Below are positions 1 to 8,598 of a DNA stretch of 64,000 bases, piece after piece (within the stretch, counting starts at the first letter, position 1; every line of letters begins with the position of its first letter). The stretch is from the NCBI GenBank assembly GCA_031362245.1, contig JANLSD010000192.1, forward strand, positions 9,474-73,473, read 5' to 3'. A model generated the notes under the pieces. That model was not told the origin of the DNA. It made no database searches and saw only the letters and a program-made list of their open reading frames with translations. The stretch comes from JAAURS01 sp031362245 (lineage in GTDB: Bacteria; Cyanobacteriota; Cyanobacteriia; Thermosynechococcales; Thermosynechococcaceae). The translations under genes and the position numbers were made by a program.

Positions 1-20
1 TAAATTCTCTAAAACCCCAG

Positions 21-1394
21 CTACCAAGGGTTTCCCACTAACGTAAAAGCAGACCAATAGTAGGGATGTCTGTAATCCACGTCATTAGAATCGACAGAAT
101 CTGGCGAGGCTGTAGGAGGCGTTAATGTCCCCCGCAGCATAGCAATCTGCGTTTGTCGAAGTGCTTCGACCTTCGTGGGGGCGGACGGGAGTTGGCGGTA
201 AAATTCGGACATTAGCTTGAGGGTACCCGTATCGCTCACCGCCCAAAGACTGGCAAGGGCAGCTCTACTCCCCGACTGCACCGCAATCCCCGCAAAGCCT
301 AACTCTGCCTTGACATCGCCTAAGGCGGTCTGGCAGGCACTAAGGACTAAAAGCTGCACCTTAGGAGATCGCAGGCCCAATTCCTTAAAGTGATTCAAAC
401 TGAGGCGATCGTCCCAAAACTGGAGGTAGGACTGGGAAACGTCTCCCGGTGAAAATTGGGCATGGGTGGCAAGGTGAATAATTTCAAAGGGGTAGATTTC
501 CCGTCGGGCTTTAAGGTTGGCAAGGGTAAAGTCTTGGTTTAGCCAACGCTCTCCCTTTGACGGACTGCCCACAATATTGGATAGCTCCAGGGGAACGCCT
601 GGCAGAAGGGCACTTTTATCCTTAAATTCGGAAGCCCCCATCGCTAAAACTTGGACATCTTTATGTCTCGAAAAGCGTCTATCCATCAGGTTAAAGGCCG
701 GAATCAGCGAGAGGCCGTATTTTTCGACCAAAAACTGCTTTCCATCGTGGAGCGCCGCTAAAGGGAGACTGCGGAGTCCATTTCCGAGGCAAAAAATTAG
801 CGCGTTGATGTGGCGGGCTTCTAGGTCTGGCGCTAGGGGCGCAATTATCCACTGATAAAGGGTCTGGGCAGCAGGCAAATACGTGGTACCTGATGCACCT
901 GTATTGGTCACTTCGTTGCGGAGGGTCTTTGCCATTGCCATGAGGGCAGCGCGGTTGGCGTCTGTCACCCGTCGATGGATGGGTGGCCCTTCTGGAGTAA
1001 TCAGAACCAGTTCCAAATGATTTGGGGTGGGCACCGCATAAATTAGGGCTGATTTTTGACCTGTTTTGCGGGAATTCTTGTCAAGAACTTGGGCAATTTC
1101 GTCTAGGTTGAGGGTACCTTTGCTCAATTTACCCTGGTAATAATCTTCAAATTGGCGTTTCCAGCCCTGCTCAATGGCTTGGATGCCTCCTGCAATATTT
1201 CCTTGCTCTAGGGCACTCTCTAGCTCTACTGAATCGATGCCTGCTGGCTTTGTCTTAACGGTTGCAGGTTCTAGGTTGGCTGAAGTAGAGGGTGACGGCT
1301 CTGCGACAACAATGGGGATAGTTTTGAGCGCAAAGATGGAACTTAATAGAATCCCTAAGGAAAATGCAAGGAGTGGATTGTTCAGACTTTTCAT
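21..1394 (-). CDS. CHAT domain-containing protein (caspase-like protease fold)
   Basis: This 457-residue protein has an N-terminal hydrophobic stretch (about residues 8-31, ending near VVAEP), which looks like a signal peptide or membrane anchor. A CHAT domain fills the C-terminal half. The expected catalytic pair is visible: His311 in HLATHAQF and Cys354 in LSACQTALGD. The C-terminus SAFTLVGNPW is typical of cyanobacterial CHAT proteins. CHAT domains belong to the caspase/separase clan and usually follow TPR repeats; here only a short helical region precedes the domain, so this is a compact form. The substrate is unknown. The start ATG lies only 32 nt after the stop of the upstream TVP38-type gene, so the two may be co-transcribed. 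Confidence 0.85.
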   Translation of the reverse strand: MKSLNNPLLAFSLGILLSSIFALKTIPIVVAEPSPSTSANLEPATVKTKPAGIDSVELESALEQGNIAGGIQAIEQGWKRQFEDYYQGKLSKGTLNLDEIAQVLDKNSRKTGQKSALIYAVPTPNHLELVLITPEGPPIHRRVTDANRAALMAMAKTLRNEVTNTGASGTTYLPAAQTLYQWIIAPLAPDLEARHINALIFCLGNGLRSLPLAALHDGKQFLVEKYGLSLIPAFNLMDRRFSRHKDVQVLAMGASEFKDKSALLPGVPLELSNIVGSPSKGERWLNQDFTLANLKARREIYPFEIIHLATHAQFSPGDVSQSYLQFWDDRLSLNHFKELGLRSPKVQLLVLSACQTALGDVKAELGFAGIAVQSGSRAALASLWAVSDTGTLKLMSEFYRQLPSAPTKVEALRQTQIAMLRGTLTPPTASPDSVDSNDVDYRHPYYWSAFTLVGNPW

Positions 1395-1426
1395 CGTTTT
1401 GCCGCCAGCGCAGTATGGAGATGATT

Positions 1427-2095
1427 CTAGGGCGATCGCTCCTCAGTATCTGCACCTTTGCGCTGAAGAATCCCTGTAATGAGTGCAACGCTAAAGGCAA
1501 TCAGTAAAGCAACACCCAGTAAAACATAGCTTTGTTTTTTCTCTAAAAGATTTGCGCCCACAATCACGATTGGGGTGTGGGCGATCGGAATGCTGATAAA
1601 GAGCGCACCCAAAAAACGAAGCCAAGAGGTCTTTGTAAGACCTACGCCATAGCTCACAAAATCAAAAAAGCCCGTCATCAAGAAGGCCGTCAACAGCGGA
1701 AAGTTCTGCTCAAGGTGTTGCTGGCTTAGGCGATCTACCCGATCCATAAAACGTTGTCCAATGAGCTTTTCCACCCAAGCTCGACCATAGCGGCGCGATA
1801 GATAAAAACTAAAGCTGCAAGACAGCAAATCTGCAAAGACGATGACCAGCAGGCCCTCAGATAATCCCAAGGTTAACCCTGCGGCAAAAGCAAACGCAGT
1901 GCCTGGAATGACTGGAATAACAACGCTAATAAAGCGCAGCCCAAAGAAAACCAGCGGCGTTAGAATACCCAAGGACTTAATCCGCACACGTAGTGTGTCC
2001 ACATCCATTCCATAGGTACGAATCAGCCAGATACCAACGGCAACAAAGACCGCCAAGCTTGTTAACTGGGATATCTTGCGTGCGGTTTTGTCCAT
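1427..2095 (-). CDS. TVP38/TMEM64 (DedA-like, SNARE-associated) membrane protein
   Basis: The 222-residue protein is strongly hydrophobic with about five to six membrane segments. The family core is visible near residues 55-80 as VIPVIPGTAFAFAAGLTLG, with the Pro-rich re-entrant motif, followed by a basic SRRYGRAWVEKL segment. The family acts in the inner membrane and is linked to lipid transport and membrane homeostasis; the exact role in cyanobacteria is not established. The ATG at 2095 precedes MDKTARKISQL. The gene is co-oriented with the CHAT gene downstream and with the alcohol dehydrogenase gene upstream (46 nt gap), but no functional link is evident. Confidence 0.85.
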   Translation of the reverse strand: MDKTARKISQLTSLAVFVAVGIWLIRTYGMDVDTLRVRIKSLGILTPLVFFGLRFISVVIPVIPGTAFAFAAGLTLGLSEGLLVIVFADLLSCSFSFYLSRRYGRAWVEKLIGQRFMDRVDRLSQQHLEQNFPLLTAFLMTGFFDFVSYGVGLTKTSWLRFLGALFISIPIAHTPIVIVGANLLEKKQSYVLLGVALLIAFSVALITGILQRKGADTEERSP

Positions 2096-2141
2096 AAATT
2101 AATTTAGGCTCTGGCTTCTCGTCTACTCTAGCGTGCTCTCC

Positions 2142-3254
2142 CTAGGGAAACGTGATGACGCTGCGAATCGATTTCCCCTCATGCATAAGGTCAAAGGCTT
2201 CGTTAATGCGATCGAGGGGCATGGTGTGGGTAACTAACGAATCAATATCAATTTTGCCGTCCATATACCAATCCACAATTTTAGGCACATCCGTGCGACC
2301 TTTTGCGCCACCAAAAGCCGTCCCCTTCCACACCCGACCCGTCACCAACTGAAACGGACGGGTGCTAATTTCTTGACCTGCCCCAGCAACGCCCACAATC
2401 ACACTTACGCCCCAGCCCTTATGACAGCACTCCAGCGCCTGACGCATCACATTCACATTTCCGATACACTCAAAGCTGTAGTCCGCACCTCCCTTGGTTA
2501 ACTCCACTAAGTAGGGGACTAGATCTTCCTCAACCTCCGTTGGGTTGACAAAGTGGGTCATGCCAAACTTCTCCGCAAGCGTCTTTTTAGCGGGATTGAG
2601 ATCGACTCCCACAATCATATTGGCTCCCACCATCCGTGCAGCCTGAATAATGTTGAGACCGATGCCACCCAAGCCAAACACTACTACGTTTGCACCTGGT
2701 TCGACCTTAGCGGTATTGATCACTGCACCAATGCCCGTTGTCACGCCACAGCCAATCAGGCACACCTTATCAAAGGGGGCATCTTCACGGATTTTAGCGA
2801 CGGCGATTTCTGGTAGGACAGTGTAATTTGCAAAGGTGGAGGTGCCCATGTAGTGATGGAGCATTTTGCCCCCATAGGAAAATCGGCTGGTGCCATCGGG
2901 CATTAATCCTTTGCCCTGAGTGCCGCGAATCGCCTGACACAAATTGGTTTTGCCGCTGAGGCAGTAGTCACAACAACGGCATTCTGGGGTATACAGCGGG
3001 ATGACATGATCCCCTGGCTTCAAGGACTTCACCTCTGGCCCTACCTCAACCACGACCCCTGCGCCCTCATGACCCAGAATGGTCGGAAATAGCCCCTCAG
3101 GGTCTGCACCAGAGAGCGTATAGGCATCGGTATGGCAGACCCCTGTGGCCTTAATTTCAATCAGCACTTCCCCTGCTTTAGGGCCTTCGAGCTGAACGGT
3201 CTTGATGACAAGAGGTTTGCCTGCTTCTAGGGCGATCGCCGCTCTCACATCCAT
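2142..3254 (-). CDS. frmA: S-(hydroxymethyl)glutathione dehydrogenase / class III alcohol dehydrogenase
   Basis: This 370-residue zinc-dependent dehydrogenase oxidises S-hydroxymethylglutathione in formaldehyde detoxification and, in this family, also reduces S-nitrosoglutathione. Catalytic zinc ligands are visible in GVCHTDAYTLSG and LGHEGAGVV. The structural zinc cluster is CRCCDYCLSGKTNLC and the Rossmann glycines are in FGLGGIGLN. An in-frame start 51 nt upstream would overlap the preceding gene. The ATG at 3254 (MDVRAAIALEAGKP) was preferred because AGGAGA stands 7 nt ahead of it and the resulting length matches the family. The hypothetical gene upstream ends 28 nt away on the same strand, suggesting co-transcription. 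Confidence 0.95.
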   Translation of the reverse strand: MDVRAAIALEAGKPLVIKTVQLEGPKAGEVLIEIKATGVCHTDAYTLSGADPEGLFPTILGHEGAGVVVEVGPEVKSLKPGDHVIPLYTPECRCCDYCLSGKTNLCQAIRGTQGKGLMPDGTSRFSYGGKMLHHYMGTSTFANYTVLPEIAVAKIREDAPFDKVCLIGCGVTTGIGAVINTAKVEPGANVVVFGLGGIGLNIIQAARMVGANMIVGVDLNPAKKTLAEKFGMTHFVNPTEVEEDLVPYLVELTKGGADYSFECIGNVNVMRQALECCHKGWGVSVIVGVAGAGQEISTRPFQLVTGRVWKGTAFGGAKGRTDVPKIVDWYMDGKIDIDSLVTHTMPLDRINEAFDLMHEGKSIRSVITFP

Positions 3255-3282
3255 ACATTTATCTCCTGGCAATAAGGGTTTG

Positions 3283-3861
3283 CTAAACAATACTGGGGCG
3301 ATCAACAGTAGGCCACAGCCGCTGAAGCCGATTTCGCCATGCTTCTAGGGTTGCAGCACGTATTTCTGGACTGGTATCTAAGTCACCCAGAACCCCTTCT
3401 TGATAAAACCGATCTAGGTTTTTAACCGTCATGTCGAGGGTCATATTCTGTTGTTTGGCGGCTTGGATAATTAAAACCACCTGATCATCGGCAAATTTAT
3501 CGAAGCAGTCATTCAGGCCACGCTCTTGGAGATTGGTGAGCTGGGCGATCGCCGCCAAGAAGTCTTCCGAGGTCAGCGACGAAAGAGAATGCTGAAAGAT
3601 GGCCCACAGGGCATCTTGATGAACTCCGTAGCGGACTTCACCCGTATCGTCAAAATTACGCTCTAGCAATTCTTTCCAAAAAGGCTCGGCCTCTGCTGCT
3701 GAGGCGACTGGAATCATCATTCGCAGCCAGGACTGATCTTCAGATAACAGCACTAAGAGACGGTGTGTGGGCGTTTCGACCTGCCACAGCCCAGGTTCGA
3801 TGGCTTGTATGCCCGATTCATAAAGAGAGGCAAGAATTGGGTCAATTTCGGCTATCACCAT
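3283..3861 (-). CDS. Hypothetical protein (probably cyanobacterial conserved)
   Basis: This is a soluble 192-residue acidic protein without signal peptide, membrane segment or motif I can assign. The N-terminal half (WQVETPTHRLLVLLSEDQSW) looks like alternating beta strands, and the second half is helical (LTNLQERGLNDCFDKF). It resembles in general layout the small YbjN or secretion-chaperone-like folds, but that is only an impression. It lies 28 nt upstream of the class III alcohol dehydrogenase on the same strand, so a shared transcript is likely. Its start faces the divergently transcribed SirB1-like gene across about 200 bp. Confidence 0.7.
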   Translation of the reverse strand: MVIAEIDPILASLYESGIQAIEPGLWQVETPTHRLLVLLSEDQSWLRMMIPVASAAEAEPFWKELLERNFDDTGEVRYGVHQDALWAIFQHSLSSLTSEDFLAAIAQLTNLQERGLNDCFDKFADDQVVLIIQAAKQQNMTLDMTVKNLDRFYQEGVLGDLDTSPEIRAATLEAWRNRLQRLWPTVDRPSIV

Positions 3862-4009
3862 GTTTACATTCCCACCCCGTATAAAAATCGTCTATTTGAG
3901 CACCTTTGCTGATTTTAGAGCGTTTTGCGGAGGTTTCATAGCGTGATGCTCACACCAAAAGAAAAACATGACAGAATCGCTAAAATAGTTATGGAGCATA
4001 CAGGAAGAA

Positions 4010-4031
4010 GGGCACACACGTAGGTGTGCCC
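4010..4031. repeat. Hairpin repeat GGGCACAC-6 nt-GTGTGCCC
   Basis: Perfect 8-bp arms (4010-4017 and 4024-4031) enclose a 6-nt loop and are followed by CTACG. The arm end GCCCCTAC recurs in the longer palindrome at 56749-56778, suggesting one family of interspersed cyanobacterial hairpin repeats. It lies in the 5' region of two divergent genes, so it is not a terminator for either neighbour. Confidence 0.6.
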
Positions 4032-4058
4032 CTACGATACGGTACGGTCACTAAAAAG

Positions 4059-4880
4059 ATGCAATTTTCTCAAACGCGGCTGTACTTTTGCCAACTGCTC
4101 CGCCAAGATGCGCCCTTTAGTCTTGCGGAGGCGGCGCTTTATATTGCGTTGGAAGAATATCCTGAGTTAGAGGTTCAGAGCTATCTTCAGCGGTTGGATA
4201 CGATGGCGGCAGAGGTGTCCCAGCAACTCCCGTCCGAGCCATATCCGCTTAAGATTCTTCAGGCCATTAACCACTATCTGTTTGAAACCCTTGGATTCCA
4301 AGGCAACGGACAGGACTACTACGACCCTCGCAATAGTTTTTTGAATGAGGTGCTTGATCGCCGCATGGGTATCCCCATCACCCTGTCTTTGGTCTACCTC
4401 GAAATTGCCCACCGTATTGGCTTCCCGATGACGGGGGTTAATTTTCCTGGACATTTTTTGATTCGGCCTGAGCAGGAAGGGATGGAGCTATGGGTGGATC
4501 CCTTTAATCACGGGGAGATTTTGTTCCCTGAGGACTGTAAAGACCGTCTGGAGAGCATGTATCAGCGGCCTGTTGAACTGAGGGCTGAGTTTTTTGAGGC
4601 GATCGCCCCCCGACAATTCTTAGTCCGCATGCTGAACAACCTCAAGCACATTTACCTCAATCAAGGCGATTTATACCGATGTTTGGCGGCTTGTGAGCGA
4701 ATTCTGTTGGTAGACCCTGACATAGTGATGGAGAAGCGCGATCGCGGGGTATTGTACTATCAATTAGGGCGCTGGATTGAGGCACGCCAAGACTTAGAGG
4801 ACTATTTAGCCCAAATTCCTCAGGCGCAGGATCGGCCTTTAATTCATCAATTATTGGATCGGATTACTCAAAATTTATAG
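4059..4880 (+). CDS. SirB1-type transglutaminase-like protein with C-terminal TPR
   Basis: The 273-residue product carries the SirB1 N-terminal/transglutaminase-like signature: RNSFLNEVLDRRMGIPITLS, then a helix with LVYLEIAHRIGFPM and GVNFPGHFLIR. A TPR-like helical region follows (NNLKHIYLNQGDLYRC, CERILLVDPD). The family is widespread in cyanobacteria and proteobacteria but its biochemical role is not settled; most members are thought not to be active proteases. An in-frame GTG at 4026 lies inside the hairpin repeat; the ATG at 4059 (MQFSQTRLYF) was chosen because the encoded protein then begins at the conserved region and avoids translating the repeat. Confidence 0.85.
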   Translation: MQFSQTRLYFCQLLRQDAPFSLAEAALYIALEEYPELEVQSYLQRLDTMAAEVSQQLPSEPYPLKILQAINHYLFETLGFQGNGQDYYDPRNSFLNEVLDRRMGIPITLSLVYLEIAHRIGFPMTGVNFPGHFLIRPEQEGMELWVDPFNHGEILFPEDCKDRLESMYQRPVELRAEFFEAIAPRQFLVRMLNNLKHIYLNQGDLYRCLAACERILLVDPDIVMEKRDRGVLYYQLGRWIEARQDLEDYLAQIPQAQDRPLIHQLLDRITQNL

Positions 4881-4967
4881 AAGCAGGTTAAAACAGAGTA
4901 GGGTATTTATACTCAGGCTCATTTTTTATAAAACGACTGTTTCAGAACTCTTTTTAAGACTCCCGCA

Positions 4968-5303
4968 ATGGCAACGACTTACGATATCCCAGTTGACGAA
5001 ATTTCGAGTGGCTTCCATGCCCTGTCAGATCCCATCCGCGTCAGGGTTTTAGAGTTGCTTCAGAAGCAGGAGCTATGTGTCGGGGGTCTTTGTGAGGCGC
5101 TGGACACCAACCAATCAAAGCTATCGTTTCACCTCAAGGTGCTTAAGGATGCCGAGCTAGTCACGGCACGCCATGAAGGCCGTTGGATTTTCTACAGCCT
5201 CAATATTATGCAGGTTGTGCGGCTGGAGAAATATCTCGCTAACTATCGACGTTTTAGCGAAATCTGTCCGCCTGCGGTGTATCAGACGGTTAATCATAAT
5301 TAA
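4968..5303 (+). CDS. ArsR/SmtB-family transcriptional regulator
   Basis: The 111-residue winged-helix regulator has the ArsR layout: FHALSDPIRVRVLELLQK, recognition helix region TNQSKLSFHLKVLKDAELV, and the wing EGRWIFYSLN. In the alpha-3 metal site the classical ELCVCDL is replaced by ELCVGGLC, so the second Cys of the arsenic site is Gly and another Cys sits two residues later. Metal binding may therefore be altered or lost. The N-terminus MATTYDIPVDEISSGF is usual for cyanobacterial relatives. No obvious target gene is adjacent: the next gene is a hypothetical on the opposite strand, and the SirB1 gene ends 87 nt upstream. Confidence 0.9.
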   Translation: MATTYDIPVDEISSGFHALSDPIRVRVLELLQKQELCVGGLCEALDTNQSKLSFHLKVLKDAELVTARHEGRWIFYSLNIMQVVRLEKYLANYRRFSEICPPAVYQTVNHN

Positions 5304-5408
5304 GAAAATTAATTTGGTTTTTAGAACGAAACTCCTCTCAAATTTTCGCCAAAGAATGACAGAGTTGAGTCTGACTAGCCACCGTTGCAGCATCTCTGCT
5401 GTGACCGC

Positions 5409-5744
5409 TCACTTTACACCTTCTTCATACTTATAAGTGCCATCCATGCTACTAAAGTCACCAGGATTCTCTCCTAATACATAAGGCAACTTAGCTTCTG
5501 ACCAATCACTAACCCAATCTACAGAAGTTTTGAAGTTAGCAATCTCGCTGCATAGTAAAAAAATCTCTTCAGTAACTGCAATATTTTCAGACATCTCTTG
5601 ATTCGTTATCTCACATTCTACCCTTTTCCTATTACGACGAATAATTACAACACCTTCTTGCCATGAAGGAGGTGTAGAATTAGCAACTTTTTGCGTCATA
5701 GTAGCAACTAATCTTAGATATTCTGATATATTGCTGTCGTTCAT
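5409..5744 (-). CDS. Hypothetical protein, orphan-like
   Basis: The 111-residue product begins MNDSNISEYLRLVATM and contains an alternating segment (GVVIIRRNRKRVECEI) followed by helices and an acidic C-terminal half. I recognise no family, signal peptide or membrane segment. The start ATG at 5744 has no clear Shine-Dalgarno sequence. The gene is AT-richer than its neighbours and lies between an ArsR gene and a toxin-antitoxin pair, which suggests accessory origin. It could be a small immunity-type or cargo protein, but nothing in the sequence proves this. Confidence 0.5.
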   Translation of the reverse strand: MNDSNISEYLRLVATMTQKVANSTPPSWQEGVVIIRRNRKRVECEITNQEMSENIAVTEEIFLLCSEIANFKTSVDWVSDWSEAKLPYVLGENPGDFSSMDGTYKYEEGVK

Positions 5745-5962
5745 ATTTTGTCTCGAACATGGTTTTACATCAGAAACTAAAGCTTAAGACTCTTTTTTAA
5801 ACTCTAATTCTCATCTTCGTCAATTATGACTGCTAACTAAGTAGGTTGGTGTAATTAAACTGACAATGACTTTAATGCACCGTAAGGGTTTCAGCTCAAT
5901 CTATTTTATATTTAATTCGGCCTACCTACTTACCTTGATATTGTGTTCTTCGATTTGTTATT

Positions 5963-6247
5963 TTAGAGGCGATCTTTCCAGTAGCTTGGATCGCGTCGAC
6001 AACTCAAAATCGCCGCGATTACGATTCTATCTGGATAGACCCGATACAAAATAGCGTAGGAAAATTTGAGGGTTAAACAACGACGGATTCGATCTTCAGC
6101 GATCGGCCAGCGCTCTGGTGCCCCAATAATGCGAAATATAGCGTTTTCAATGGTGTCAATGAAATCCTGTTCTTTACTGTATTGAGCAAAGAACTGTACA
6201 GCTTCTGCATATTCTTTCAAAGCTGCTGGATGAAATTCGTATTTCAT
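5963..6247 (-). CDS. RelE/ParE-family toxin
   Basis: The 94-residue basic protein has the RelE/ParE fold signature: MKYEFHPAALKEYAEAVQFF at the N-terminus, the helical AIFRIIGAPERWPI in the middle, and the strands RRCLTLKFSYAILYRV and IVIAAILSCRRDPSYWKDRL. Family members are ribosome-dependent endoribonucleases or gyrase poisons; which applies cannot be told from sequence. Its ATG overlaps the stop of the upstream antitoxin gene by 4 nt (ATGA), the normal coupling for an antitoxin-first operon. It is full length for the family and no damage is visible. Confidence 0.9.
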   Translation of the reverse strand: MKYEFHPAALKEYAEAVQFFAQYSKEQDFIDTIENAIFRIIGAPERWPIAEDRIRRCLTLKFSYAILYRVYPDRIVIAAILSCRRDPSYWKDRL

Positions 6248-6474
6248 TTCTGTAGGAGCTGTCGGACTTGTGCCAAGGCGATATCCCCTGGAATCATCTG
6301 GACTTCACCGCTCTCAATTTCAGCAATGCGTTCTTGCGCTTGCCTCACTCCCGCCATTAAAATATCGGGATCGATTTGCACATCCATGCTTTCCTCAATT
6401 TTGTCAATGAGGATGACCTTATCCGCATCGGGTAATGCCGTCGCCTCTGAAATGAGTTGGTCTAGGGTTAGCAT
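6244..6474 (-). CDS. Addiction-module antitoxin (TIGR02574-like)
   Basis: This 76-residue acidic protein matches the addiction-module component family usually paired with RelE/ParE toxins: MLTLDQLISEATALPDADK, then KIEESMDVQIDPDI and a helix RQAQERIAEIESGEVQ. It is expected to neutralise the downstream toxin and repress the shared promoter. Its stop codon overlaps the toxin start by 4 nt. The intergenic sequence to the aminotransferase gene (6475-6533) would hold the operon promoter; no operator repeat was recognised there. Confidence 0.88.
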   Translation of the reverse strand: MLTLDQLISEATALPDADKVILIDKIEESMDVQIDPDILMAGVRQAQERIAEIESGEVQMIPGDIALAQVRQLLQK

Positions 6475-6533
6475 TGAATCGTTTTGGCCTACAGAATTAG
6501 GTTGATTTTAGCATTCTCACTCAATCGGTCGTT

Positions 6534-7676
6534 TTAGGGCAAAAGCTGACGCAGCGCATCCAAAAGCCGATCGACAGGCTCCTTGCGGCTATTAAAGCCC
6601 ATCAGCCCAACCCGCCACACCTTTCCAGCCAGCTCACCCAAGCCACCGCCCACCTCAATATTAAATTCATTCAAAAGCCGACCGGACAACACCTTACCAT
6701 CCACACCCTCAGGAATACAGACCGTGGTTAGCGTAGGCAACCGAAACTCCTTTTGGACATGAAGCTTAAGCCCCAAATCCTCAACTCCTGCCCATAAATA
6801 CTCCACATTTTGCTGATGCCGCTGCCAGCTATTTTCAATCCCTTCCTCCGCCAGCAGCCGCAAAGCCTCTCGCAAGCCAAAATAGAGATTAACAGGAGCC
6901 GTATGGTGATAAACCCGTTCGCTACCCCAGTATTTACCCAGCAAATTCATATCCAGATACCAGTTCGGCACCTTATCCTTACGCTGCTGGAGCTTTTGTA
7001 AAGCGCGATCGCCCATCGTAAACGGCGAAGACCCAGGCGAGCAGCCCAACCCTTTCTGGCTACAGCTATAGGCAAGGTCTACCCCCCACTCATCTAAATA
7101 AATCGGCGCACCCCCCAAACTGGTGACGGTATCCAAAAGCAACAGACAGTCAAATTCTCGGCATAGGTCGCCCACCCCAGTCATCGGCTGGCAGGCTCCC
7201 GTAGAGGTCTCTGCATGCACCAGGGCCAAAATTCGAGGACGATGGGTTTCCATTGCCGCCCGTAGTTCCGCCAAAGAGAACACCTGTCCCCAAGGCTTAG
7301 TAATGGTGTACACCTCAGCGCCATAACGACCCGCCATATCCACCAAACGGTTGCCAAAATAACCCGCTACGCCAATGAGTACTTTGTCCCCTGGCTCCAC
7401 GGAATTGGCGATGGTCGCCTCCATCGCTGCGGTACCTGTCCCGCTCACGGCAATGGTCAATGCGTTTCGGGTTTGCCAAACATAGCGCAGCATCGCCTGA
7501 ATTTCATCCATGACCCCCAAAAAAGCAGGATCCAGATGCCCCAAGGGAGAGGTCTTCATCGCCTCAAGGACAGCAGGATTTGCATTAGAAGGGCCAGGGC
7601 CGAGCAACAAGCGCTCCGGCAAAGCTAAGGGCGCAGGGCTAGGGATCTGTAGGGGGATGATAGGCAGGGTTTGCAT
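6534..7676 (-). CDS. Pyridoxal-phosphate alanine/serine-glyoxylate aminotransferase family protein
   Basis: The 380-residue class V aminotransferase starts at ATG 7676 (MQTLPIIPLQIPSP). It has LLLGPGPSNANPAVLEAM near the N-terminus, VSGTGTAAMEATIANSVEPG for the cofactor phosphate, LLLDTVTSLGG with the PLP-ring aspartate, and SCSQKGLGCSPG with the Schiff-base lysine. The family transfers amino groups to glyoxylate or a related 2-oxo acid, which fits photorespiratory glycine formation in cyanobacteria. Alanine versus serine as donor cannot be decided by eye. It is followed by the toxin-antitoxin operon and preceded by the SDR gene on the same strand. Confidence 0.92.
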   Translation of the reverse strand: MQTLPIIPLQIPSPAPLALPERLLLGPGPSNANPAVLEAMKTSPLGHLDPAFLGVMDEIQAMLRYVWQTRNALTIAVSGTGTAAMEATIANSVEPGDKVLIGVAGYFGNRLVDMAGRYGAEVYTITKPWGQVFSLAELRAAMETHRPRILALVHAETSTGACQPMTGVGDLCREFDCLLLLDTVTSLGGAPIYLDEWGVDLAYSCSQKGLGCSPGSSPFTMGDRALQKLQQRKDKVPNWYLDMNLLGKYWGSERVYHHTAPVNLYFGLREALRLLAEEGIENSWQRHQQNVEYLWAGVEDLGLKLHVQKEFRLPTLTTVCIPEGVDGKVLSGRLLNEFNIEVGGGLGELAGKVWRVGLMGFNSRKEPVDRLLDALRQLLP

Positions 7677-7753
7677 TGTAGGGTACCGAAGGAACGCCGC
7701 TGGGATATACCTTTGAGTTTATCGGTTTGGGGGCTGCTGCGATCGCCCTTCCC

Positions 7754-8527
7754 CTACAACCCAGCCGTGGCCTGTGCAAACAGCGCCGCAAAGTCTGTCG
7801 TGATAGTAGCAGAGGGGTCTTCTTCTGGCTTAGAGATCAAGTCAAAGGCTCTATTTCTCGCACTAGGCTCCAGCAATGCCTGCACCACCACTTCCGCTAC
7901 ATCCGAGCGAGGGACTGAAGTCGGAATGCCGTTGGGGGGATTGGCTAAAAAGTGGTCATCTTTACCCACCAAAAGTTCTCGCACGCCACCGGATTTGTCG
8001 AGCAGCCCTCCAGCTCTGATAATGGTGTAGTCAACACCGGAATCGATGAGGTACTGCTCTGCTTTACGCTTCCAGACCAAAATATTGCCGTTGCCGAGCT
8101 GATTGAGGGGATGGTTTGGATTGGTGCCACCCATAGAACCGACAAGGACGATGTGTTGTGTGTTAGCGGCGATCGCCGCATCAATTTGGGATTTTTGACC
8201 GATGTAGTCCACTTCTTCCGGTGTACCTCCTGGCTCAAACCCAAATTCTGGGCGCTCTCCTGGCAAAGGGGGCGCTTTGATTTGAGGGACTGCACTGGTT
8301 AAGATGACAAGCGACTGAATCCCCGTCAAGGCTGTTGTGAGGGTATCGGGGTGATTAATATCGCCAAAGCAAAAGCCTGAAACATCACCAAAGTGCTCTT
8401 TCGCTTTTACTTCAGATCGTGCAAAGCCAACAGCGTCAAATTGATCGGGATGCGATCGCAATTTTTGAAGCACTAAGGAGCCTGTACGACCCGTAGCGCC
8501 AGTAACAAGAACTCGTATTACAGCCAT
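7754..8527 (-). CDS. SDR-family NAD(P)-binding protein (atypical, NAD(P)H-binding)
   Basis: The 257-residue protein has an N-terminal Rossmann motif (VLVTGATGRTGSLVL) of the atypical SDR type, an inserted ALTGIQSLVILTSAVPQ, then VLVGSMGGTNPNHPLN and YTIIRAGGLLDKSGG. It resembles plant and cyanobacterial NAD(P)-binding proteins related to isoflavone-reductase-like and NmrA-like SDRs. The classical YxxxK pair is not evident, so catalysis is uncertain and it may act as a nucleotide-binding regulator. It lies 77 nt upstream of the aminotransferase gene on the same strand. A phased-repeat promoter region separates it from the divergent gene at 8674. Confidence 0.88.
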   Translation of the reverse strand: MAVIRVLVTGATGRTGSLVLQKLRSHPDQFDAVGFARSEVKAKEHFGDVSGFCFGDINHPDTLTTALTGIQSLVILTSAVPQIKAPPLPGERPEFGFEPGGTPEEVDYIGQKSQIDAAIAANTQHIVLVGSMGGTNPNHPLNQLGNGNILVWKRKAEQYLIDSGVDYTIIRAGGLLDKSGGVRELLVGKDDHFLANPPNGIPTSVPRSDVAEVVVQALLEPSARNRAFDLISKPEEDPSATITTDFAALFAQATAGL

Positions 8528-8598
8528 AAAATTTTAATTTCTTTCTTTTCATCTTACGGCAGCACCAGCAGCATCACAGTATAGGTGAGTAGAACGCC

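Noticed and set aside
4026..4058. GTG start giving an 11-residue longer SirB1-like protein
   Set aside because: It lies inside the hairpin repeat and adds no conserved residues; ATG 4059 fits the family start.
5866..6054. 62-codon frame upstream of and overlapping the toxin gene
   Set aside because: Overlaps the well-supported RelE/ParE toxin on the other strand, no family resemblance.
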